A stretch of 64,000 nucleotides of DNA from Mageeibacillus sp. (GCA_022484595.1 JAKVLB010000004.1:1-64000); one strand, 5' to 3'. Counted from the stretch's first letter, positions 51,761 through 61,123 are shown. Notes: generated by a model from the letters alone, not told the origin. Numbers and translations: made by a program.

Positions 51761-52678
51761 TCATCTGAGGAAGCCTTCGATTATCTTGGCTTCCGCCTGT
51801 TCCTCCGTAAGTCCCAAAGTCATGAGTTTGGTAATCTGCTCTCCCGCGATTTTGCCTATTGCGGCCTCGTGAATCAAAGACGCGTCAACATTGCTCGCGG
51901 CAAGCTTAGGTGTCGCCACAATGACGCCGTGCTCCATGATAATGGAATCACAGGAAGCATGACCGCTGCATCTGCTGTTCCCGGCGATATCTATTACAAT
52001 ATCCTGCCTGGAACTGCCTTTGGCTACGCCTCTGCTTATGATATCGCACTTACTGCCGTCGCCGTCAAGCGAAACTACAATCTCGGCCTTCGCGGTCTGA
52101 TCCAGATTGGTCAGGATCTTATCATGCATGATAAGGCTCGCGCCGGGGCCTATAACCGCCCTTGTGATTCTGTATGTATCATTGATTCCGGCTATCTGCG
52201 ACGTATCCATCTCCATAACGGCTCCTTCGCCGAGATTAACCTCTGTGGTAGGGTTCATAAGTCTCTTTCCGGTTCCGGTTCCCTCGCCGTAATGCTTTTC
52301 GATGTATCTGACATGCGCATCCTTCTCAATATGGAAGGTGTGAATTCCGTCGTGGCGGCTGTCACGGCCTCCGCAGTTGCTTATTCCGCATCCTGCCACA
52401 ATCGTCACGTCACAGTCCTTCCCGACATAGAAATCGTTGTAAACGCACTCCTCAACGCCGGATTTGCTGATAATTACCGGAATATGGCATGACTCGTTCT
52501 TCGTGCCGTCCTTGATGATAATGTCTATTCCCGACTTGTCGGTCTTGCTCACAATCTCTATGTTCGCCGTAGAATTGCGCGCGGCGCTCTGACCGTTGCT
52601 TCTTATGTTAAATGCTCCGACAGGAAGGCTGTCAAGTTCCGCCACTTCCTTGAGCATTCTTTTCTCTATATCATCCAT
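51761..52678 (-). CDS. sufB: SufB/SufD-family Fe-S scaffold (SMS-type SmsB)
   Basis: 305 residues from the ATG at 52678, with AAAGGAG 9 nt upstream. It is shorter than classic SufB (about 460-495). The beta-helical SufBD core is recognisable, with NDFYVGKDCDVTIVAGCG and HTFHIEKDAHVRYIEKHYG early and MEHGVIVATPKLAASN, EAAIGKIAGEQI and LMTLGLTEEQAEAKII at the end, as in SufB/SufD. It overlaps sufC by 8 nt. With no SufS, SufU or SufD nearby, this fits the two-gene SUF-like minimal system for Fe-S cluster assembly. Confidence 0.88.
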   Translation of the reverse strand: MDDIEKRMLKEVAELDSLPVGAFNIRSNGQSAARNSTANIEIVSKTDKSGIDIIIKDGTKNESCHIPVIISKSGVEECVYNDFYVGKDCDVTIVAGCGISNCGGRDSRHDGIHTFHIEKDAHVRYIEKHYGEGTGTGKRLMNPTTEVNLGEGAVMEMDTSQIAGINDTYRITRAVIGPGASLIMHDKILTNLDQTAKAEIVVSLDGDGSKCDIISRGVAKGSSRQDIVIDIAGNSRCSGHASCDSIIMEHGVIVATPKLAASNVDASLIHEAAIGKIAGEQITKLMTLGLTEEQAEAKIIEGFLR

Positions 52679-53402
52679 TGCAGCTCTCTCCTTTCGCACC
52701 GTGCGCGCAGCTGCAGCTTCCGCCGTGGCGCAGCTCCAGTCCGGCCATAACCTTCTCGCCTTCCGCGTACTGTTCCACAACGCCGTCCTTGAGATATATA
52801 ATCTTGTCCGCTATCGCCAGAATCCTCTCCTGATGGCTTATTATGATAATGTTGCCGTTCGTGACGTTATGAAGGTTCATGAAAACATCTATCAGACTCT
52901 TGAAGCTCCACAGATCAATACCTGCTTCCGGCTCATCGAAAAGACTGAGCTTTCCGCCCCTCGCCGCCGCCATGGCGATCTCGATTCTCTTCATCTCTCC
53001 GCCCGAAAGCGTATCGTTGATCTCGCGGTCTATGTAATCTCTCGGACAAAGACCCACAGCTCTCAGATACGAGCAGTCCTTGTTGATGTTGACATCCTTT
53101 CCCGCTGCAATCGACAGAAGATCCCTGACCTTGAGGCCCTTGAATCTCACCGGCTGCTGGAACGCGAAGCTCATCCCGAGATTCGCCCTCTCGTTTACGG
53201 GCATGTCAGTGATATCCGTACCGTCGAAAATTATCCTTCCTGAAGTCGGCTTCGTTATTCCCATGATAATCTTAAGCAGCGTGGATTTACCGCTGCCGTT
53301 CGGGCCCGTTACAGCAACGAACTTGTCGCTTATCGTTATGTTTATATCCCGAAGGATATCCTTGCCGTCAGCACTGAAGCTGACATTCTGTAATTCCAGC
53401 AT
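52671..53402 (-). CDS. sufC: SufC-family ABC ATPase (SMS-type SmsC) with Cys-rich tail
   Basis: 243 residues. Walker A VTGPNGSGKSTLLKIIMG, Q-loop FAFQQP, signature NDTLSGGEMKRIEIA, Walker B LSLFDEPEAGID, and the H-loop IIISHQ. It drives conformational change in the SufB scaffold. The C-terminus adds a short tail with GGSCSCAHGAKGESC, four Cys and a His, not usual in SufC and possibly metal- or cluster-binding. GGAG lies 8 nt before the ATG. Confidence 0.92.
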   Translation of the reverse strand: MLELQNVSFSADGKDILRDINITISDKFVAVTGPNGSGKSTLLKIIMGITKPTSGRIIFDGTDITDMPVNERANLGMSFAFQQPVRFKGLKVRDLLSIAAGKDVNINKDCSYLRAVGLCPRDYIDREINDTLSGGEMKRIEIAMAAARGGKLSLFDEPEAGIDLWSFKSLIDVFMNLHNVTNGNIIIISHQERILAIADKIIYLKDGVVEQYAEGEKVMAGLELRHGGSCSCAHGAKGESCNG

Positions 53403-53457
53403 ATTATTGTCTCCGGATCAGCTTTTAGTTTATATTTCTTTTGCACCATTACTTTAG

Positions 53458-53485
53458 AGTATAACCCGACAATTAACAAGAGCAA
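53458..53485 (-). promoter_or_regulatory. Candidate sufC operon promoter
   Basis: Minus strand TTGCTC (53480-53485), 16-nt spacer, TATACT (53458-53463). The -35 is weak; the palindrome at 53485-53506 abuts it. Confidence 0.5.
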
Positions 53486-53506
53486 TTAGCGACATATGTC
53501 GTTAAT
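53485..53506. promoter_or_regulatory. 22-bp near-perfect palindrome in the sufC/glmS divergent region
   Basis: Arms ATTAGCGACAT and ATGTCGTTAAT, one mismatched pair. It is placed next to the sufC -35 box, so it may be an operator controlling Fe-S assembly. Confidence 0.6.
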
Positions 53507-53546
53507 TTTTTGTAAATCAGACCTGTGTCAACTTTTCGCACATTAT

Positions 53547-53575
53547 CTGACAGTGACACGCCACTGTGATAAAAT
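53547..53575 (+). promoter_or_regulatory. glmS operon promoter with dyad in the spacer
   Basis: CTGACA (53547-53552), 17-nt spacer, TAAAAT (53570-53575). An ACAGTG-n6-CACTGT dyad spans 53550-53567, between the two boxes. Confidence 0.7.
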
Positions 53576-53609
53576 AGTCGCAAAATAAACCATAAGGTGC
53601 AATACAAAT

Positions 53610-55460
53610 ATGTGTGGAATTGTCGGATATACAGGTAATAAGAAAGCTGCCCCCATTCTCCTTGACGGTCTTGCCAAGCTCGAATACAGAGGCTATGACT
53701 CCGCCGGACTCGCTGTCCGCGACGGTCAGACTGACCCTGTCGTAGTCAAAGCAAAGGGCAGGCTGAAGGTTCTGGCTGAGAAGACCGACGACGGTCAGGC
53801 TCTCAAAGGCACGTGCGGAATAGGGCACACAAGATGGGCCACGCACGGCGAGCCGTCGGAGAACAACGCCCACCCTCACATCACTGACGATTATAACGTC
53901 GTAGGCGTTCACAACGGCATAATCGAGAACTATCAGGAACTTCGCGACAAGATGATCCGCAAGGGATACAGCTTCTACTCTGATACCGACACCGAAGTAG
54001 CAATAAAGACAATCGATTATTACTACAAGAAATACACTCACGACCCCATCGAAGCTCTTGCGAAGACTATGGTACGTGTTCGCGGTTCATACGCGCTTGC
54101 CGTAATGTTCAAAGACCACCCCGGCAAGATTTTCGTTGCCAGGAAAGACAGCCCGATGATAATCGGAATATCTCCTGATGCCGCGTTCGTCGCTTCGGAC
54201 GTTCCGGCCATCCTCAAGTACACACGCAACGTCTACTATATAGACGATCTCGAGATGGCTTGTCTCGAGCCCGGCAAGGCGACTTTCTACAACCTCGACG
54301 GCGATGTCGTCGAGAAGAAGGCCGTTGAGATCGACTGGGATGCAAAGGCCGCCGAGAAGAACGGCTATGAGCATTTCATGATAAAAGAGATTCACGAGCA
54401 GCCGCGCGCGATCGCCGATACGCTCGGTTCAATAACGGTACCGGGCAAGAACTGCTACAAGATAGATCTGTCCTCCACAAAGTTTACTGACGATGATATA
54501 AGAGACATTGATCAGATTTACATCGTCGCCTGCGGGTCAGCTTATCATGTCGGTGTCGCGGCCCAGTATGTATTTGAGGAACTTTCAGGGATTCCGGTAA
54601 GATGCGAGCTCGCATCTGAATTCAGATACCGCACAATGCCGGTAAGTCCGAAGGCTCTTGTAATAATCATCAGCCAGTCCGGAGAGACGGCGGATTCACT
54701 CGCTGCACTTCGCTCATGCAAAAGCAAAGGCATAAAGACCCTCGCTATCGTAAATGTCATCGGCTCTTCGATAGCACGCGAAGCAGATCATGTGCTCTAC
54801 ACTCTCGCAGGTCCGGAGATCTCCGTGGCAACAACAAAGGCATACAGCGCACAGCTCTCCGCCACTTACGTTCTCGCGATCAAATTCGCTTCCGTTCGCG
54901 GTGCGATAGATTCGGACAAGGCATCCGCTCTTCTTGACGAAGTCATGACAATCCCTGACAAAATCGGTAAAATTCTCGATGATAAAGAGAGAATTCAGTG
55001 GTTCGCTTCCAAGCTTGCCGGCGAGAAAGATATTTTTTTCGTGGGGCGCGGAATCGATTACGCAACGTGTCTTGAAGGCTCCCTCAAGATGAAGGAGATC
55101 TCCTATATTCACAGCGAGGCTTACGCCGCCGGAGAGCTCAAGCACGGTACAATCAGTCTCATTGAAGACGGAACTTTTGTAATAGGCGTGCTTACACAGA
55201 GCAGACTGTACGAGAAGACTCTGAGCAATCTTGTCGAGACCAAGAGCCGCGGAGCATATATCATGGCACTTACGGACTTCGGCAACTACGCGATTGAGGA
55301 TACGGCCGATTTCGTCGTCTACGTACCTCGGATCTGCGAACTCTTTTCGGCATCTCTGGCGATAGTGCCGCTTCAGCTTCTCGGATATTATGTCTCGGTT
55401 GCAAGAGGTCTTGATGTCGACAAGCCGCGCAACCTGGCAAAGAGCGTAACAGTAGAATAA
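53610..55460 (+). CDS. glmS: Glutamine:fructose-6-phosphate aminotransferase
   Basis: 616 residues. The N-terminal class II glutaminase starts MCGIVGYTG with the catalytic Cys after removal of Met, followed by LEYRGYDSAGLAV and GHTRWATHGEPSENNAHPH. Two SIS domains follow with ACGSAYHVG, ISQSGETADSLAAL and GRGIDYATCLEGSLKMKEI. The end is LDVDKPRNLAKSVTVE. It makes glucosamine-6-phosphate for wall synthesis. AAGGTG precedes the start. A glmS ribozyme consensus was sought in the 5' region and not seen. Confidence 0.97.
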   Translation: MCGIVGYTGNKKAAPILLDGLAKLEYRGYDSAGLAVRDGQTDPVVVKAKGRLKVLAEKTDDGQALKGTCGIGHTRWATHGEPSENNAHPHITDDYNVVGVHNGIIENYQELRDKMIRKGYSFYSDTDTEVAIKTIDYYYKKYTHDPIEALAKTMVRVRGSYALAVMFKDHPGKIFVARKDSPMIIGISPDAAFVASDVPAILKYTRNVYYIDDLEMACLEPGKATFYNLDGDVVEKKAVEIDWDAKAAEKNGYEHFMIKEIHEQPRAIADTLGSITVPGKNCYKIDLSSTKFTDDDIRDIDQIYIVACGSAYHVGVAAQYVFEELSGIPVRCELASEFRYRTMPVSPKALVIIISQSGETADSLAALRSCKSKGIKTLAIVNVIGSSIAREADHVLYTLAGPEISVATTKAYSAQLSATYVLAIKFASVRGAIDSDKASALLDEVMTIPDKIGKILDDKERIQWFASKLAGEKDIFFVGRGIDYATCLEGSLKMKEISYIHSEAYAAGELKHGTISLIEDGTFVIGVLTQSRLYEKTLSNLVETKSRGAYIMALTDFGNYAIEDTADFVVYVPRICELFSASLAIVPLQLLGYYVSVARGLDVDKPRNLAKSVTVE

Positions 55461-55473
55461 AAGGTGAATCAGC

Positions 55474-56097
55474 ATGGATAAATCCTGTACAATCTCCGAG
55501 ATAGCACATGAACTGGCAGCGATAGCCGCTGCCGGAAAAAGCTACACCGGCAATAGATTTGATATTGAACATTACAACGATATTCTCGCGCTTTCGCAAA
55601 AGCTCCTTACCATAGGGACCGACATAACGCCCGAGCAGGCAAGCCTGCTTCTTGAAGGCAACGACGGATATCAGACTCCGAAGGTCGAGACGCGTGCTGT
55701 CATTTTCGACGACAGTGAGAGAATTCTTCTCGTGAAAGACATAGACGGCAAATGGAACGCTCCCGGCGGATGGTGTGAATTCAATCTGCCGGTGAAGGAC
55801 AACACCGTTAAAGAAGCTATGGAAGAGACCGGACTTAAGGTTGAGCCTTACAGACTTGCCGCGGTTTACGACCATCGCAGGAACAACAACCCGAATTCAA
55901 TGTTTTCTTCCTGCAAGTTCTTTGTACTGTGCAGAAATCTTGGCGGAAGCTTTGTGCCTAATATTGAGACGACAGAGGCCGGGTATTTTTCTCTTGACTC
56001 ACTTCCGGAGCTCAACACCCACAAGTGCACCCGAAGGCAGCTTGAGCTGTGTCTTGAGGCGTACAGGGCTGATTGTTGGGAGACATATTTCGATTAA
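55474..56097 (+). CDS. NUDIX hydrolase with N-terminal helical domain
   Basis: 207 residues. The N-terminal part (about 1-65) is helical, like the N-terminal domain of some ADP-ribose pyrophosphatase-like NUDIX proteins. The NUDIX box reads GGWCEFNLPVKDNTVKEAM then EETGLKV; the REUXEE core is KEAMEE, with the metal-binding Glu kept. The flanking NAPGGWCEF and FFVLCRN strands fit. It hydrolyses a nucleoside diphosphate linked to another moiety; the substrate is unknown. AAGGTGA lies upstream, 13 nt after glmS. Confidence 0.87.
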   Translation: MDKSCTISEIAHELAAIAAAGKSYTGNRFDIEHYNDILALSQKLLTIGTDITPEQASLLLEGNDGYQTPKVETRAVIFDDSERILLVKDIDGKWNAPGGWCEFNLPVKDNTVKEAMEETGLKVEPYRLAAVYDHRRNNNPNSMFSSCKFFVLCRNLGGSFVPNIETTEAGYFSLDSLPELNTHKCTRRQLELCLEAYRADCWETYFD

Positions 56098-56116
56098 ACG
56101 CATGAGGTTGATATAG

Positions 56117-57772
56117 ATGAGCGATTCGAACAGATACATTTTCGTTACCCAGAACAAGCTGGAAGATTTTGCCAGATATGATATCGGCATGTCAGATCTT
56201 GCGGAAGACGGTAACGATGATTCCCATGCCGGATATATGGAAGGCATAAGTGTCGAATGTGAGAACTCTTATCCGATACAGGTAACGGACCTCATAACCG
56301 CTGTGGAGAATTTTCGCGATGAGAACATAACCATATACGATTTTCTTTACGAATGGTGGTACCCTGTGATGGTTTATTTCTACCGCAGTCTCTGCCTCGA
56401 CTCGCTGATGCCGACACCTGAGGACGTTGGAAGAATGGAAGTTCCTCCGTTTCCCATAACCGAAGACGACATGATACTTACGATATTCAACATCATCGGC
56501 CGGATTGCCAACGATCCGCGATTCAATAAGGACACGGGGCGGCTGCTCAGCAGTGCGCTTGATCTTGACGCGATGATAGACATGATGAGTAATTTCCTTG
56601 AGGATCTCCCCCTGCCGCTTGACGAGCGCAGATATACCGATCCGCAGATGACAGCATTCATAAATCACTGGAACAACAATATGATGCTGGAAGACGCCCC
56701 GGATTACGTGAAGACGCTCTTCAGAAAATTCACCGACGAGATGAGTGACAAAGGCAATGTCGACGCAATGAAGGCAAAGGCCTACGCATGCTACGGCGGC
56801 AACTGCATATACAGCTGCGATTACAATGAAGCGGCAAGGCTTCTTGAGCTGTTATGGAAAGATTACGGCTTCGGTTATGCGGCAAACACTCTGGGTTACA
56901 TATATTACTACGGAATGACAGACAATTATAAGCCCGATTACGAGCGCGCGTTCTACTATTATTCGGTCGCTTCGAGCTTTGAGATTATTGAGGCGAAATA
57001 CAAAATCGCCGATATGTTTTTTTACGGCAATTTTGTCAAACCAAACCCTTCACTCGCATTCAACACATACACCAGACTGTACAGCGAGACCCGGGGATAT
57101 TTCCAGGATGGCGATTATTCCTGCGAATTTGCGGATTGCGCCTTAAGATTCGCAGCCTCACTGTCTATTGTTCCGAATCAGCTTCTAAACAGATACAAAA
57201 TACTGCTCGAAGCCAGATATGCGGTCAGCAAGCGCATCAACACGATGCATCACGGCTCCGACAGCACAATAGCGGATACGATTGAGAATAATATTGCTGA
57301 AACAAAGGAGAAGCTTCTGGCAAGTCCGGATTATTCCTTCGGCACTGCAACCAGGCCGGCTGCAGGCTATGACACAATGAAGGCTCTAGACGATTTCGTC
57401 AACGCTTTCCCGAATCAGAACTATTCGGCAAGCTGCAGACGAACAGGAAAGAACAGGCTTCGCCTCACAATCAGACGGCTCCCGGACGCGGTTTCCGTCA
57501 AGCCGAAGCTCTCTTTGAGCGTTCAGCCGTGGTGCAGTTTCGTAGGCTTTGTCAGTAAACTTACCATTACGGTAGACGACGGCGCAGGCTGCAAACTGCT
57601 GTCAAAGCTTGCGGACAGAAAAAGCGGTTCCAACCTGGATCTGATGTTTCCACGGGTTTACAGGCAGGATGACAAGAGTACAGGTTATATTTTCTGCAAT
57701 AAGTCCGATATAGCTTTCTCCCTGTTTACCGACAGGATATTCTTCAACAAACCGGTGGACGAAGCAGAATGA
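56117..57772 (+). CDS. Sel1/TPR-like repeat protein of unknown function
   Basis: 551 residues, no signal peptide. The N-terminal 200 residues are unassigned and acidic. The middle (about 215-360) looks like Sel1/TPR repeats: YNEAARLLELLWKDYGFGYA, ANTLGYIYYYGMTD, YERAFYYYSVASSFEIIEAK and YKIADMFFYGNF. The C-terminal 100 residues are basic and beta-rich. Sel1 repeats usually mediate protein-protein contacts in signalling. GAGG precedes the start, and the stop overlaps nnrE by 4 nt, so it belongs to the glmS operon. Confidence 0.75.
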   Translation: MSDSNRYIFVTQNKLEDFARYDIGMSDLAEDGNDDSHAGYMEGISVECENSYPIQVTDLITAVENFRDENITIYDFLYEWWYPVMVYFYRSLCLDSLMPTPEDVGRMEVPPFPITEDDMILTIFNIIGRIANDPRFNKDTGRLLSSALDLDAMIDMMSNFLEDLPLPLDERRYTDPQMTAFINHWNNNMMLEDAPDYVKTLFRKFTDEMSDKGNVDAMKAKAYACYGGNCIYSCDYNEAARLLELLWKDYGFGYAANTLGYIYYYGMTDNYKPDYERAFYYYSVASSFEIIEAKYKIADMFFYGNFVKPNPSLAFNTYTRLYSETRGYFQDGDYSCEFADCALRFAASLSIVPNQLLNRYKILLEARYAVSKRINTMHHGSDSTIADTIENNIAETKEKLLASPDYSFGTATRPAAGYDTMKALDDFVNAFPNQNYSASCRRTGKNRLRLTIRRLPDAVSVKPKLSLSVQPWCSFVGFVSKLTITVDDGAGCKLLSKLADRKSGSNLDLMFPRVYRQDDKSTGYIFCNKSDIAFSLFTDRIFFNKPVDEAE

Positions 57773-58431
57773 TAGACGTTGTATCGGTTGCAAACATGCG
57801 TGAGTCTGACAGTTATGCAGTTTCGCACCTCGTTCCTGCAAAAGAGCTTATGAGAAGGGCCGCCCAGGGAATTTTCCGCTGCGGTGCGCCATGGGCCGGA
57901 AAGACCACAGTCTTCACCGGCTCCGGCAACAACGGAGGAGACGGTTACGCTCTTGCATGGATACTCAGAAGCTACCATTTTGATGTGACCGTTGTCTCTG
58001 TATCTGACCATGTTTCTGAAACATCAGGGATTTTTCGAGATCTTTGCGAAAAATCAGGCGTCAGCATCACTTATTTCCCGGAGGATCTGTCATCGGATAC
58101 AATCGTTGACTGTCTTTTGGGAACCGGCAGCGGCGGCGCACCAAGAACCCCCTACTGTGAAGCCATAAGTGCAATCAACAGCTCCGGCGCGCGCATCATA
58201 TCGGCAGATATTAACAGCGGTATGAACGGAGATACGGGAGAGTATGAACTCTGCGTCAGATCTGACCTGACTGTTGCAATCGGTTATCTTAAATCCGGGC
58301 TTATAATGCCTGAAGCCAAAGCAGCAGTCGGATCTCTGGCGGTTGCAGACATCGGTATACCTCTTCTAAAAAAAGAGCGTGAGATTGACGAAGAGTCCCT
58401 TGGAATCAGAGTAATAAGCTCGCTTGATTAA
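57769..58431 (+). CDS. nnrE: NAD(P)H-hydrate epimerase
   Basis: 220 residues of the YjeF_N fold only; the dehydratase domain found in bifunctional Nnr is absent. Motifs are VFTGSGNNGGDGYALAW and DCLLGTGSGGAPRTPY, with a SADINSGMNGDTG segment carrying the catalytic Asp region. It epimerises damaged R-NADHX/NADPHX for repair. The NnrD partner is not in the window. The start overlaps the previous gene (ATGA). Confidence 0.9.
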   Translation: MIDVVSVANMRESDSYAVSHLVPAKELMRRAAQGIFRCGAPWAGKTTVFTGSGNNGGDGYALAWILRSYHFDVTVVSVSDHVSETSGIFRDLCEKSGVSITYFPEDLSSDTIVDCLLGTGSGGAPRTPYCEAISAINSSGARIISADINSGMNGDTGEYELCVRSDLTVAIGYLKSGLIMPEAKAAVGSLAVADIGIPLLKKEREIDEESLGIRVISSLD

Positions 58432-58508
58432 CAAAAAATTTATGTCTGAGTAAGTTCTTGAGTTCTATAATTAATTGTAAACTCAGATAACAGAGGCGTA
58501 TCTGCATA

Positions 58509-59642
58509 ATGAACTATGAAATTTACTACATAGAATCAACCGTCGTAAGCATCATTATTCTGCTTATGCTGCTTTTCAACGCCATGAGAAGCGCGGACAC
58601 CCAGATGCACAAGCGTTATCTCGCTTCATGCGTTTGCTTTGAATCACTCTATCTGATTATTGACGTCATATGGACGTTGACAGAGGACGGCCCAACCCGG
58701 CATATCATAGTATCCAACGTGCTGCTGTATATGATTATGAACATCATGGCATATGCCATGTTCCAGTATTCCCTGTCACTTCAGGGAAGAGTCTGCCTTC
58801 TGGTCAGCCGCATTCAGCTGTTCATGTACATACCGGCATTCATCAATCTTGTAATGATTTTTACCACTCCTTTTACACATCTTTTCTTCTATGTGGAGGA
58901 TGGGCGCGGTCTTGTAACAGGTCCTTTATATTACCTGATGATATCGCTCGCTATGGTCTATCTTGTGGCGGCCTGCCTTCTTTGGTTTCTGGCGGCATTT
59001 TTGGAAGACAACTATGCCGACAGAATGCTTAACGTTACGAGAGGTCTGGCATATCTGCCGACAATTGTGAGCGGCATACTTCAGTCGGCGTTCATCCATA
59101 TTCCTTTTGTATGCTTCGGAATTGTAATATCGATGCTCTTACTATATATGTCTTCAATGTCATCTTACATCTCGCTCGACCCGCTAACGCAGATAAATAA
59201 CCGCAATCAGTTCAGACGACACCTTGGAAACAAGCTCCGCGACAATGGTAATCTTGCCTTGATAATCATGGATATCGACCGGTTCAAGTCAATAAATGAC
59301 ACTTACGGGCATCTTGAAGGGGATGAGGCGCTTATCCGCGTCGCCAAAGCTCTCAAAATCATATGTTCTTCAAATCGCAGCAAATACTCCATATCGCGTT
59401 ACGGCGGAGATGAATTTGTCGTGCTCGTTTACGGCACATATGATGAGGCCGCAAAAACATGCGTACAGATACAAAAGACTCTGTCTGAGCTCGGCAGAGA
59501 GGCAAACGCCGAATATTCACTCACCCTAAGCTTCGGAATAGCCTGCAAAGGACCTGACACATCGACAATACCGTCAATCTTCGCCGCGGCAGACAAAAAA
59601 CTTTACGTTCAGAAGCAAATCAAGCACAATGCAAGAACATAA
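58509..59642 (+). CDS. Membrane diguanylate cyclase
   Basis: 377 residues. Residues 8-215 hold about seven hydrophobic helices, a membrane sensor of unknown ligand. The GGDEF domain (about 222-375) is intact: DPLTQINNRNQFRR, IMDIDRFKSINDTYGHLEGD and RYGGDEF (297-303). The inhibitory RxxD site five residues before GGDEF reads RSKY, so product feedback is probably absent. It makes c-di-GMP from GTP. A TATAAT lies 37 nt upstream. It complements the EAL protein encoded at 46802-50626. Confidence 0.92.
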   Translation: MNYEIYYIESTVVSIIILLMLLFNAMRSADTQMHKRYLASCVCFESLYLIIDVIWTLTEDGPTRHIIVSNVLLYMIMNIMAYAMFQYSLSLQGRVCLLVSRIQLFMYIPAFINLVMIFTTPFTHLFFYVEDGRGLVTGPLYYLMISLAMVYLVAACLLWFLAAFLEDNYADRMLNVTRGLAYLPTIVSGILQSAFIHIPFVCFGIVISMLLLYMSSMSSYISLDPLTQINNRNQFRRHLGNKLRDNGNLALIIMDIDRFKSINDTYGHLEGDEALIRVAKALKIICSSNRSKYSISRYGGDEFVVLVYGTYDEAAKTCVQIQKTLSELGREANAEYSLTLSFGIACKGPDTSTIPSIFAAADKKLYVQKQIKHNART

Positions 59643-59649
59643 GAACAAA

Positions 59650-61083
59650 TCAGCGTTCGAGTTTATTATATATCCACGGGTGATTCTCGAAGAAATTCTC
59701 GCTGAATCTCCCTCTTGAGTAAAGCTGGAACTGAACGGCATTTATGGTTCTCATAAACGGCTTGAGAGCCGAAGCAAGCACCGGAAACAATTCATCGACC
59801 TTGTTCTCCGGGCAGTCAATGACACAAACGTACGCCTTCTCGGACGGTTTGTCCTCCGGCGCGGTGACGAAAGCTGCTATTCTTGAAACATCCGGGTGTG
59901 AGTCTCCGAACTTCTTGATTGTTCCGGCAATGAATTTGAACTCACCGGCAAGCTCTGGCTGTGACACCACAAACTTCCTTACATTCTGAGGATTGCCTGC
60001 AAGCGGACCCACTGTAGCCTTTTCCGGGGAGAGAGACTCCATTCCTACACTGCTCGCCGCTGCTTCGCCGTAAGTATCTTTAAACAGACGTGTCTTAATC
60101 AGATCTTCTATGAGCTTCTTGGGGATCGATATTACAACCGGTCCGAAAGGATTGATTACAAAACCTGAATGGAGCTGGTCTCTCGATACTGCCGCCGTTC
60201 TTGCGAAGTTCATCGTGAGCGCGGTATAATTCCCGTCTCCCGAGAACTTGAATCCCGCCTTTCTTGCGCGATCCAATGTCTTAAGATCGGTAAATACAGG
60301 CAGAACTATAAGCTCAGGGTTCTTCTTGTCCTTTATTCCCGCGAATCCGACTCTCTTGCGGTCGGGATTGGCAGTATCATCCGATACCTGCGCCGGTACA
60401 AGGAAACTGGACCTTATAAGCGCGTTCATCATAATTCCGAAGAATTCCTGATCCTTTGCAAATCTTGAATACTCAAAAGTCATTCCGAGAAGCTGCGGAT
60501 TCTCAATGACAGCCTTCGCTCTGTCGCTTGTAACAGTCTGCGGGGCACTGTTCGTCAGCACGGAAAATCTTCCGAACGGCTTTGCCGCTCCGGCATCCGG
60601 CGTCGATGGAGCAGGAAAATCACCGCGTGTGACTTCAAGTTCAACTCTCTCGTTCTGTGCTTCCTCTATGCTGCTTCTTGATTCATTTATGATTCTGGCG
60701 ACTTTAACAGTGTTATATTTCCTGGTTCCGTGGTAGACATATATATCTTCGCCGACTTCTATTTTCCCCCGGAGATTGCCTGCTATTACGATATTCTCGG
60801 CATTCTCAGGCTCCCTCAGCGGCATCTCGTCAACCAGCAGATAAAATCTTCCGGAATCGACGCCGTCCGCATTAATGATGCTGTCGGCGGCTTTGGCCGC
60901 ATGTTCCTCGGCAAGTCTGACCTCAGCCTTTGCCTTCTCCTGCTCTTCCTCACGTTCACGGGCACGGATATCCTTTGCTTCCTGCTCTTCGGCTTTTGCT
61001 TCAAGAATGACCTTCATCTCTCCGGCAAATTCGTCATTAGGCTGTATATCTTCTTCGTTCTTCTTTTTTCCAAAAATTGCCAT
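59650..61083 (-). CDS. SseB-like protein with EF-Tu domain-2-like module
   Basis: 477 residues. The N-terminus (about 22-68) is a charged coiled coil rich in Glu, Lys and Ala. Residues 78-153 resemble the beta-barrel domain 2 of translation GTPases (FYLLVDEMPLREPENAENI then VIAGNLRGKIEVGEDIYVY). Residues 205-325 match the SseB N-terminal family (PELIVLPVFTDLKTLDRARK; INPFGPVVISIPKKLIEDL), and 365-475 the SseB C-terminal part. SseB is tied to serine sensitivity by old genetics; its biochemical role is unknown. An extended -10 promoter lies upstream. It converges with the GGDEF gene, 7 nt apart. Confidence 0.75.
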   Translation of the reverse strand: MAIFGKKKNEEDIQPNDEFAGEMKVILEAKAEEQEAKDIRAREREEEQEKAKAEVRLAEEHAAKAADSIINADGVDSGRFYLLVDEMPLREPENAENIVIAGNLRGKIEVGEDIYVYHGTRKYNTVKVARIINESRSSIEEAQNERVELEVTRGDFPAPSTPDAGAAKPFGRFSVLTNSAPQTVTSDRAKAVIENPQLLGMTFEYSRFAKDQEFFGIMMNALIRSSFLVPAQVSDDTANPDRKRVGFAGIKDKKNPELIVLPVFTDLKTLDRARKAGFKFSGDGNYTALTMNFARTAAVSRDQLHSGFVINPFGPVVISIPKKLIEDLIKTRLFKDTYGEAAASSVGMESLSPEKATVGPLAGNPQNVRKFVVSQPELAGEFKFIAGTIKKFGDSHPDVSRIAAFVTAPEDKPSEKAYVCVIDCPENKVDELFPVLASALKPFMRTINAVQFQLYSRGRFSENFFENHPWIYNKLER

Positions 61084-61123
61084 AAGCGGCCACCCCTTCG
61101 TTATCTGTTATTAATATCAGTCG

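Noticed and set aside
53403-53609. glmS ribozyme in the glmS leader
   Set aside because: The transcript start predicted from the promoter leaves a leader of only about 28 nt, and no ribozyme core consensus is present.
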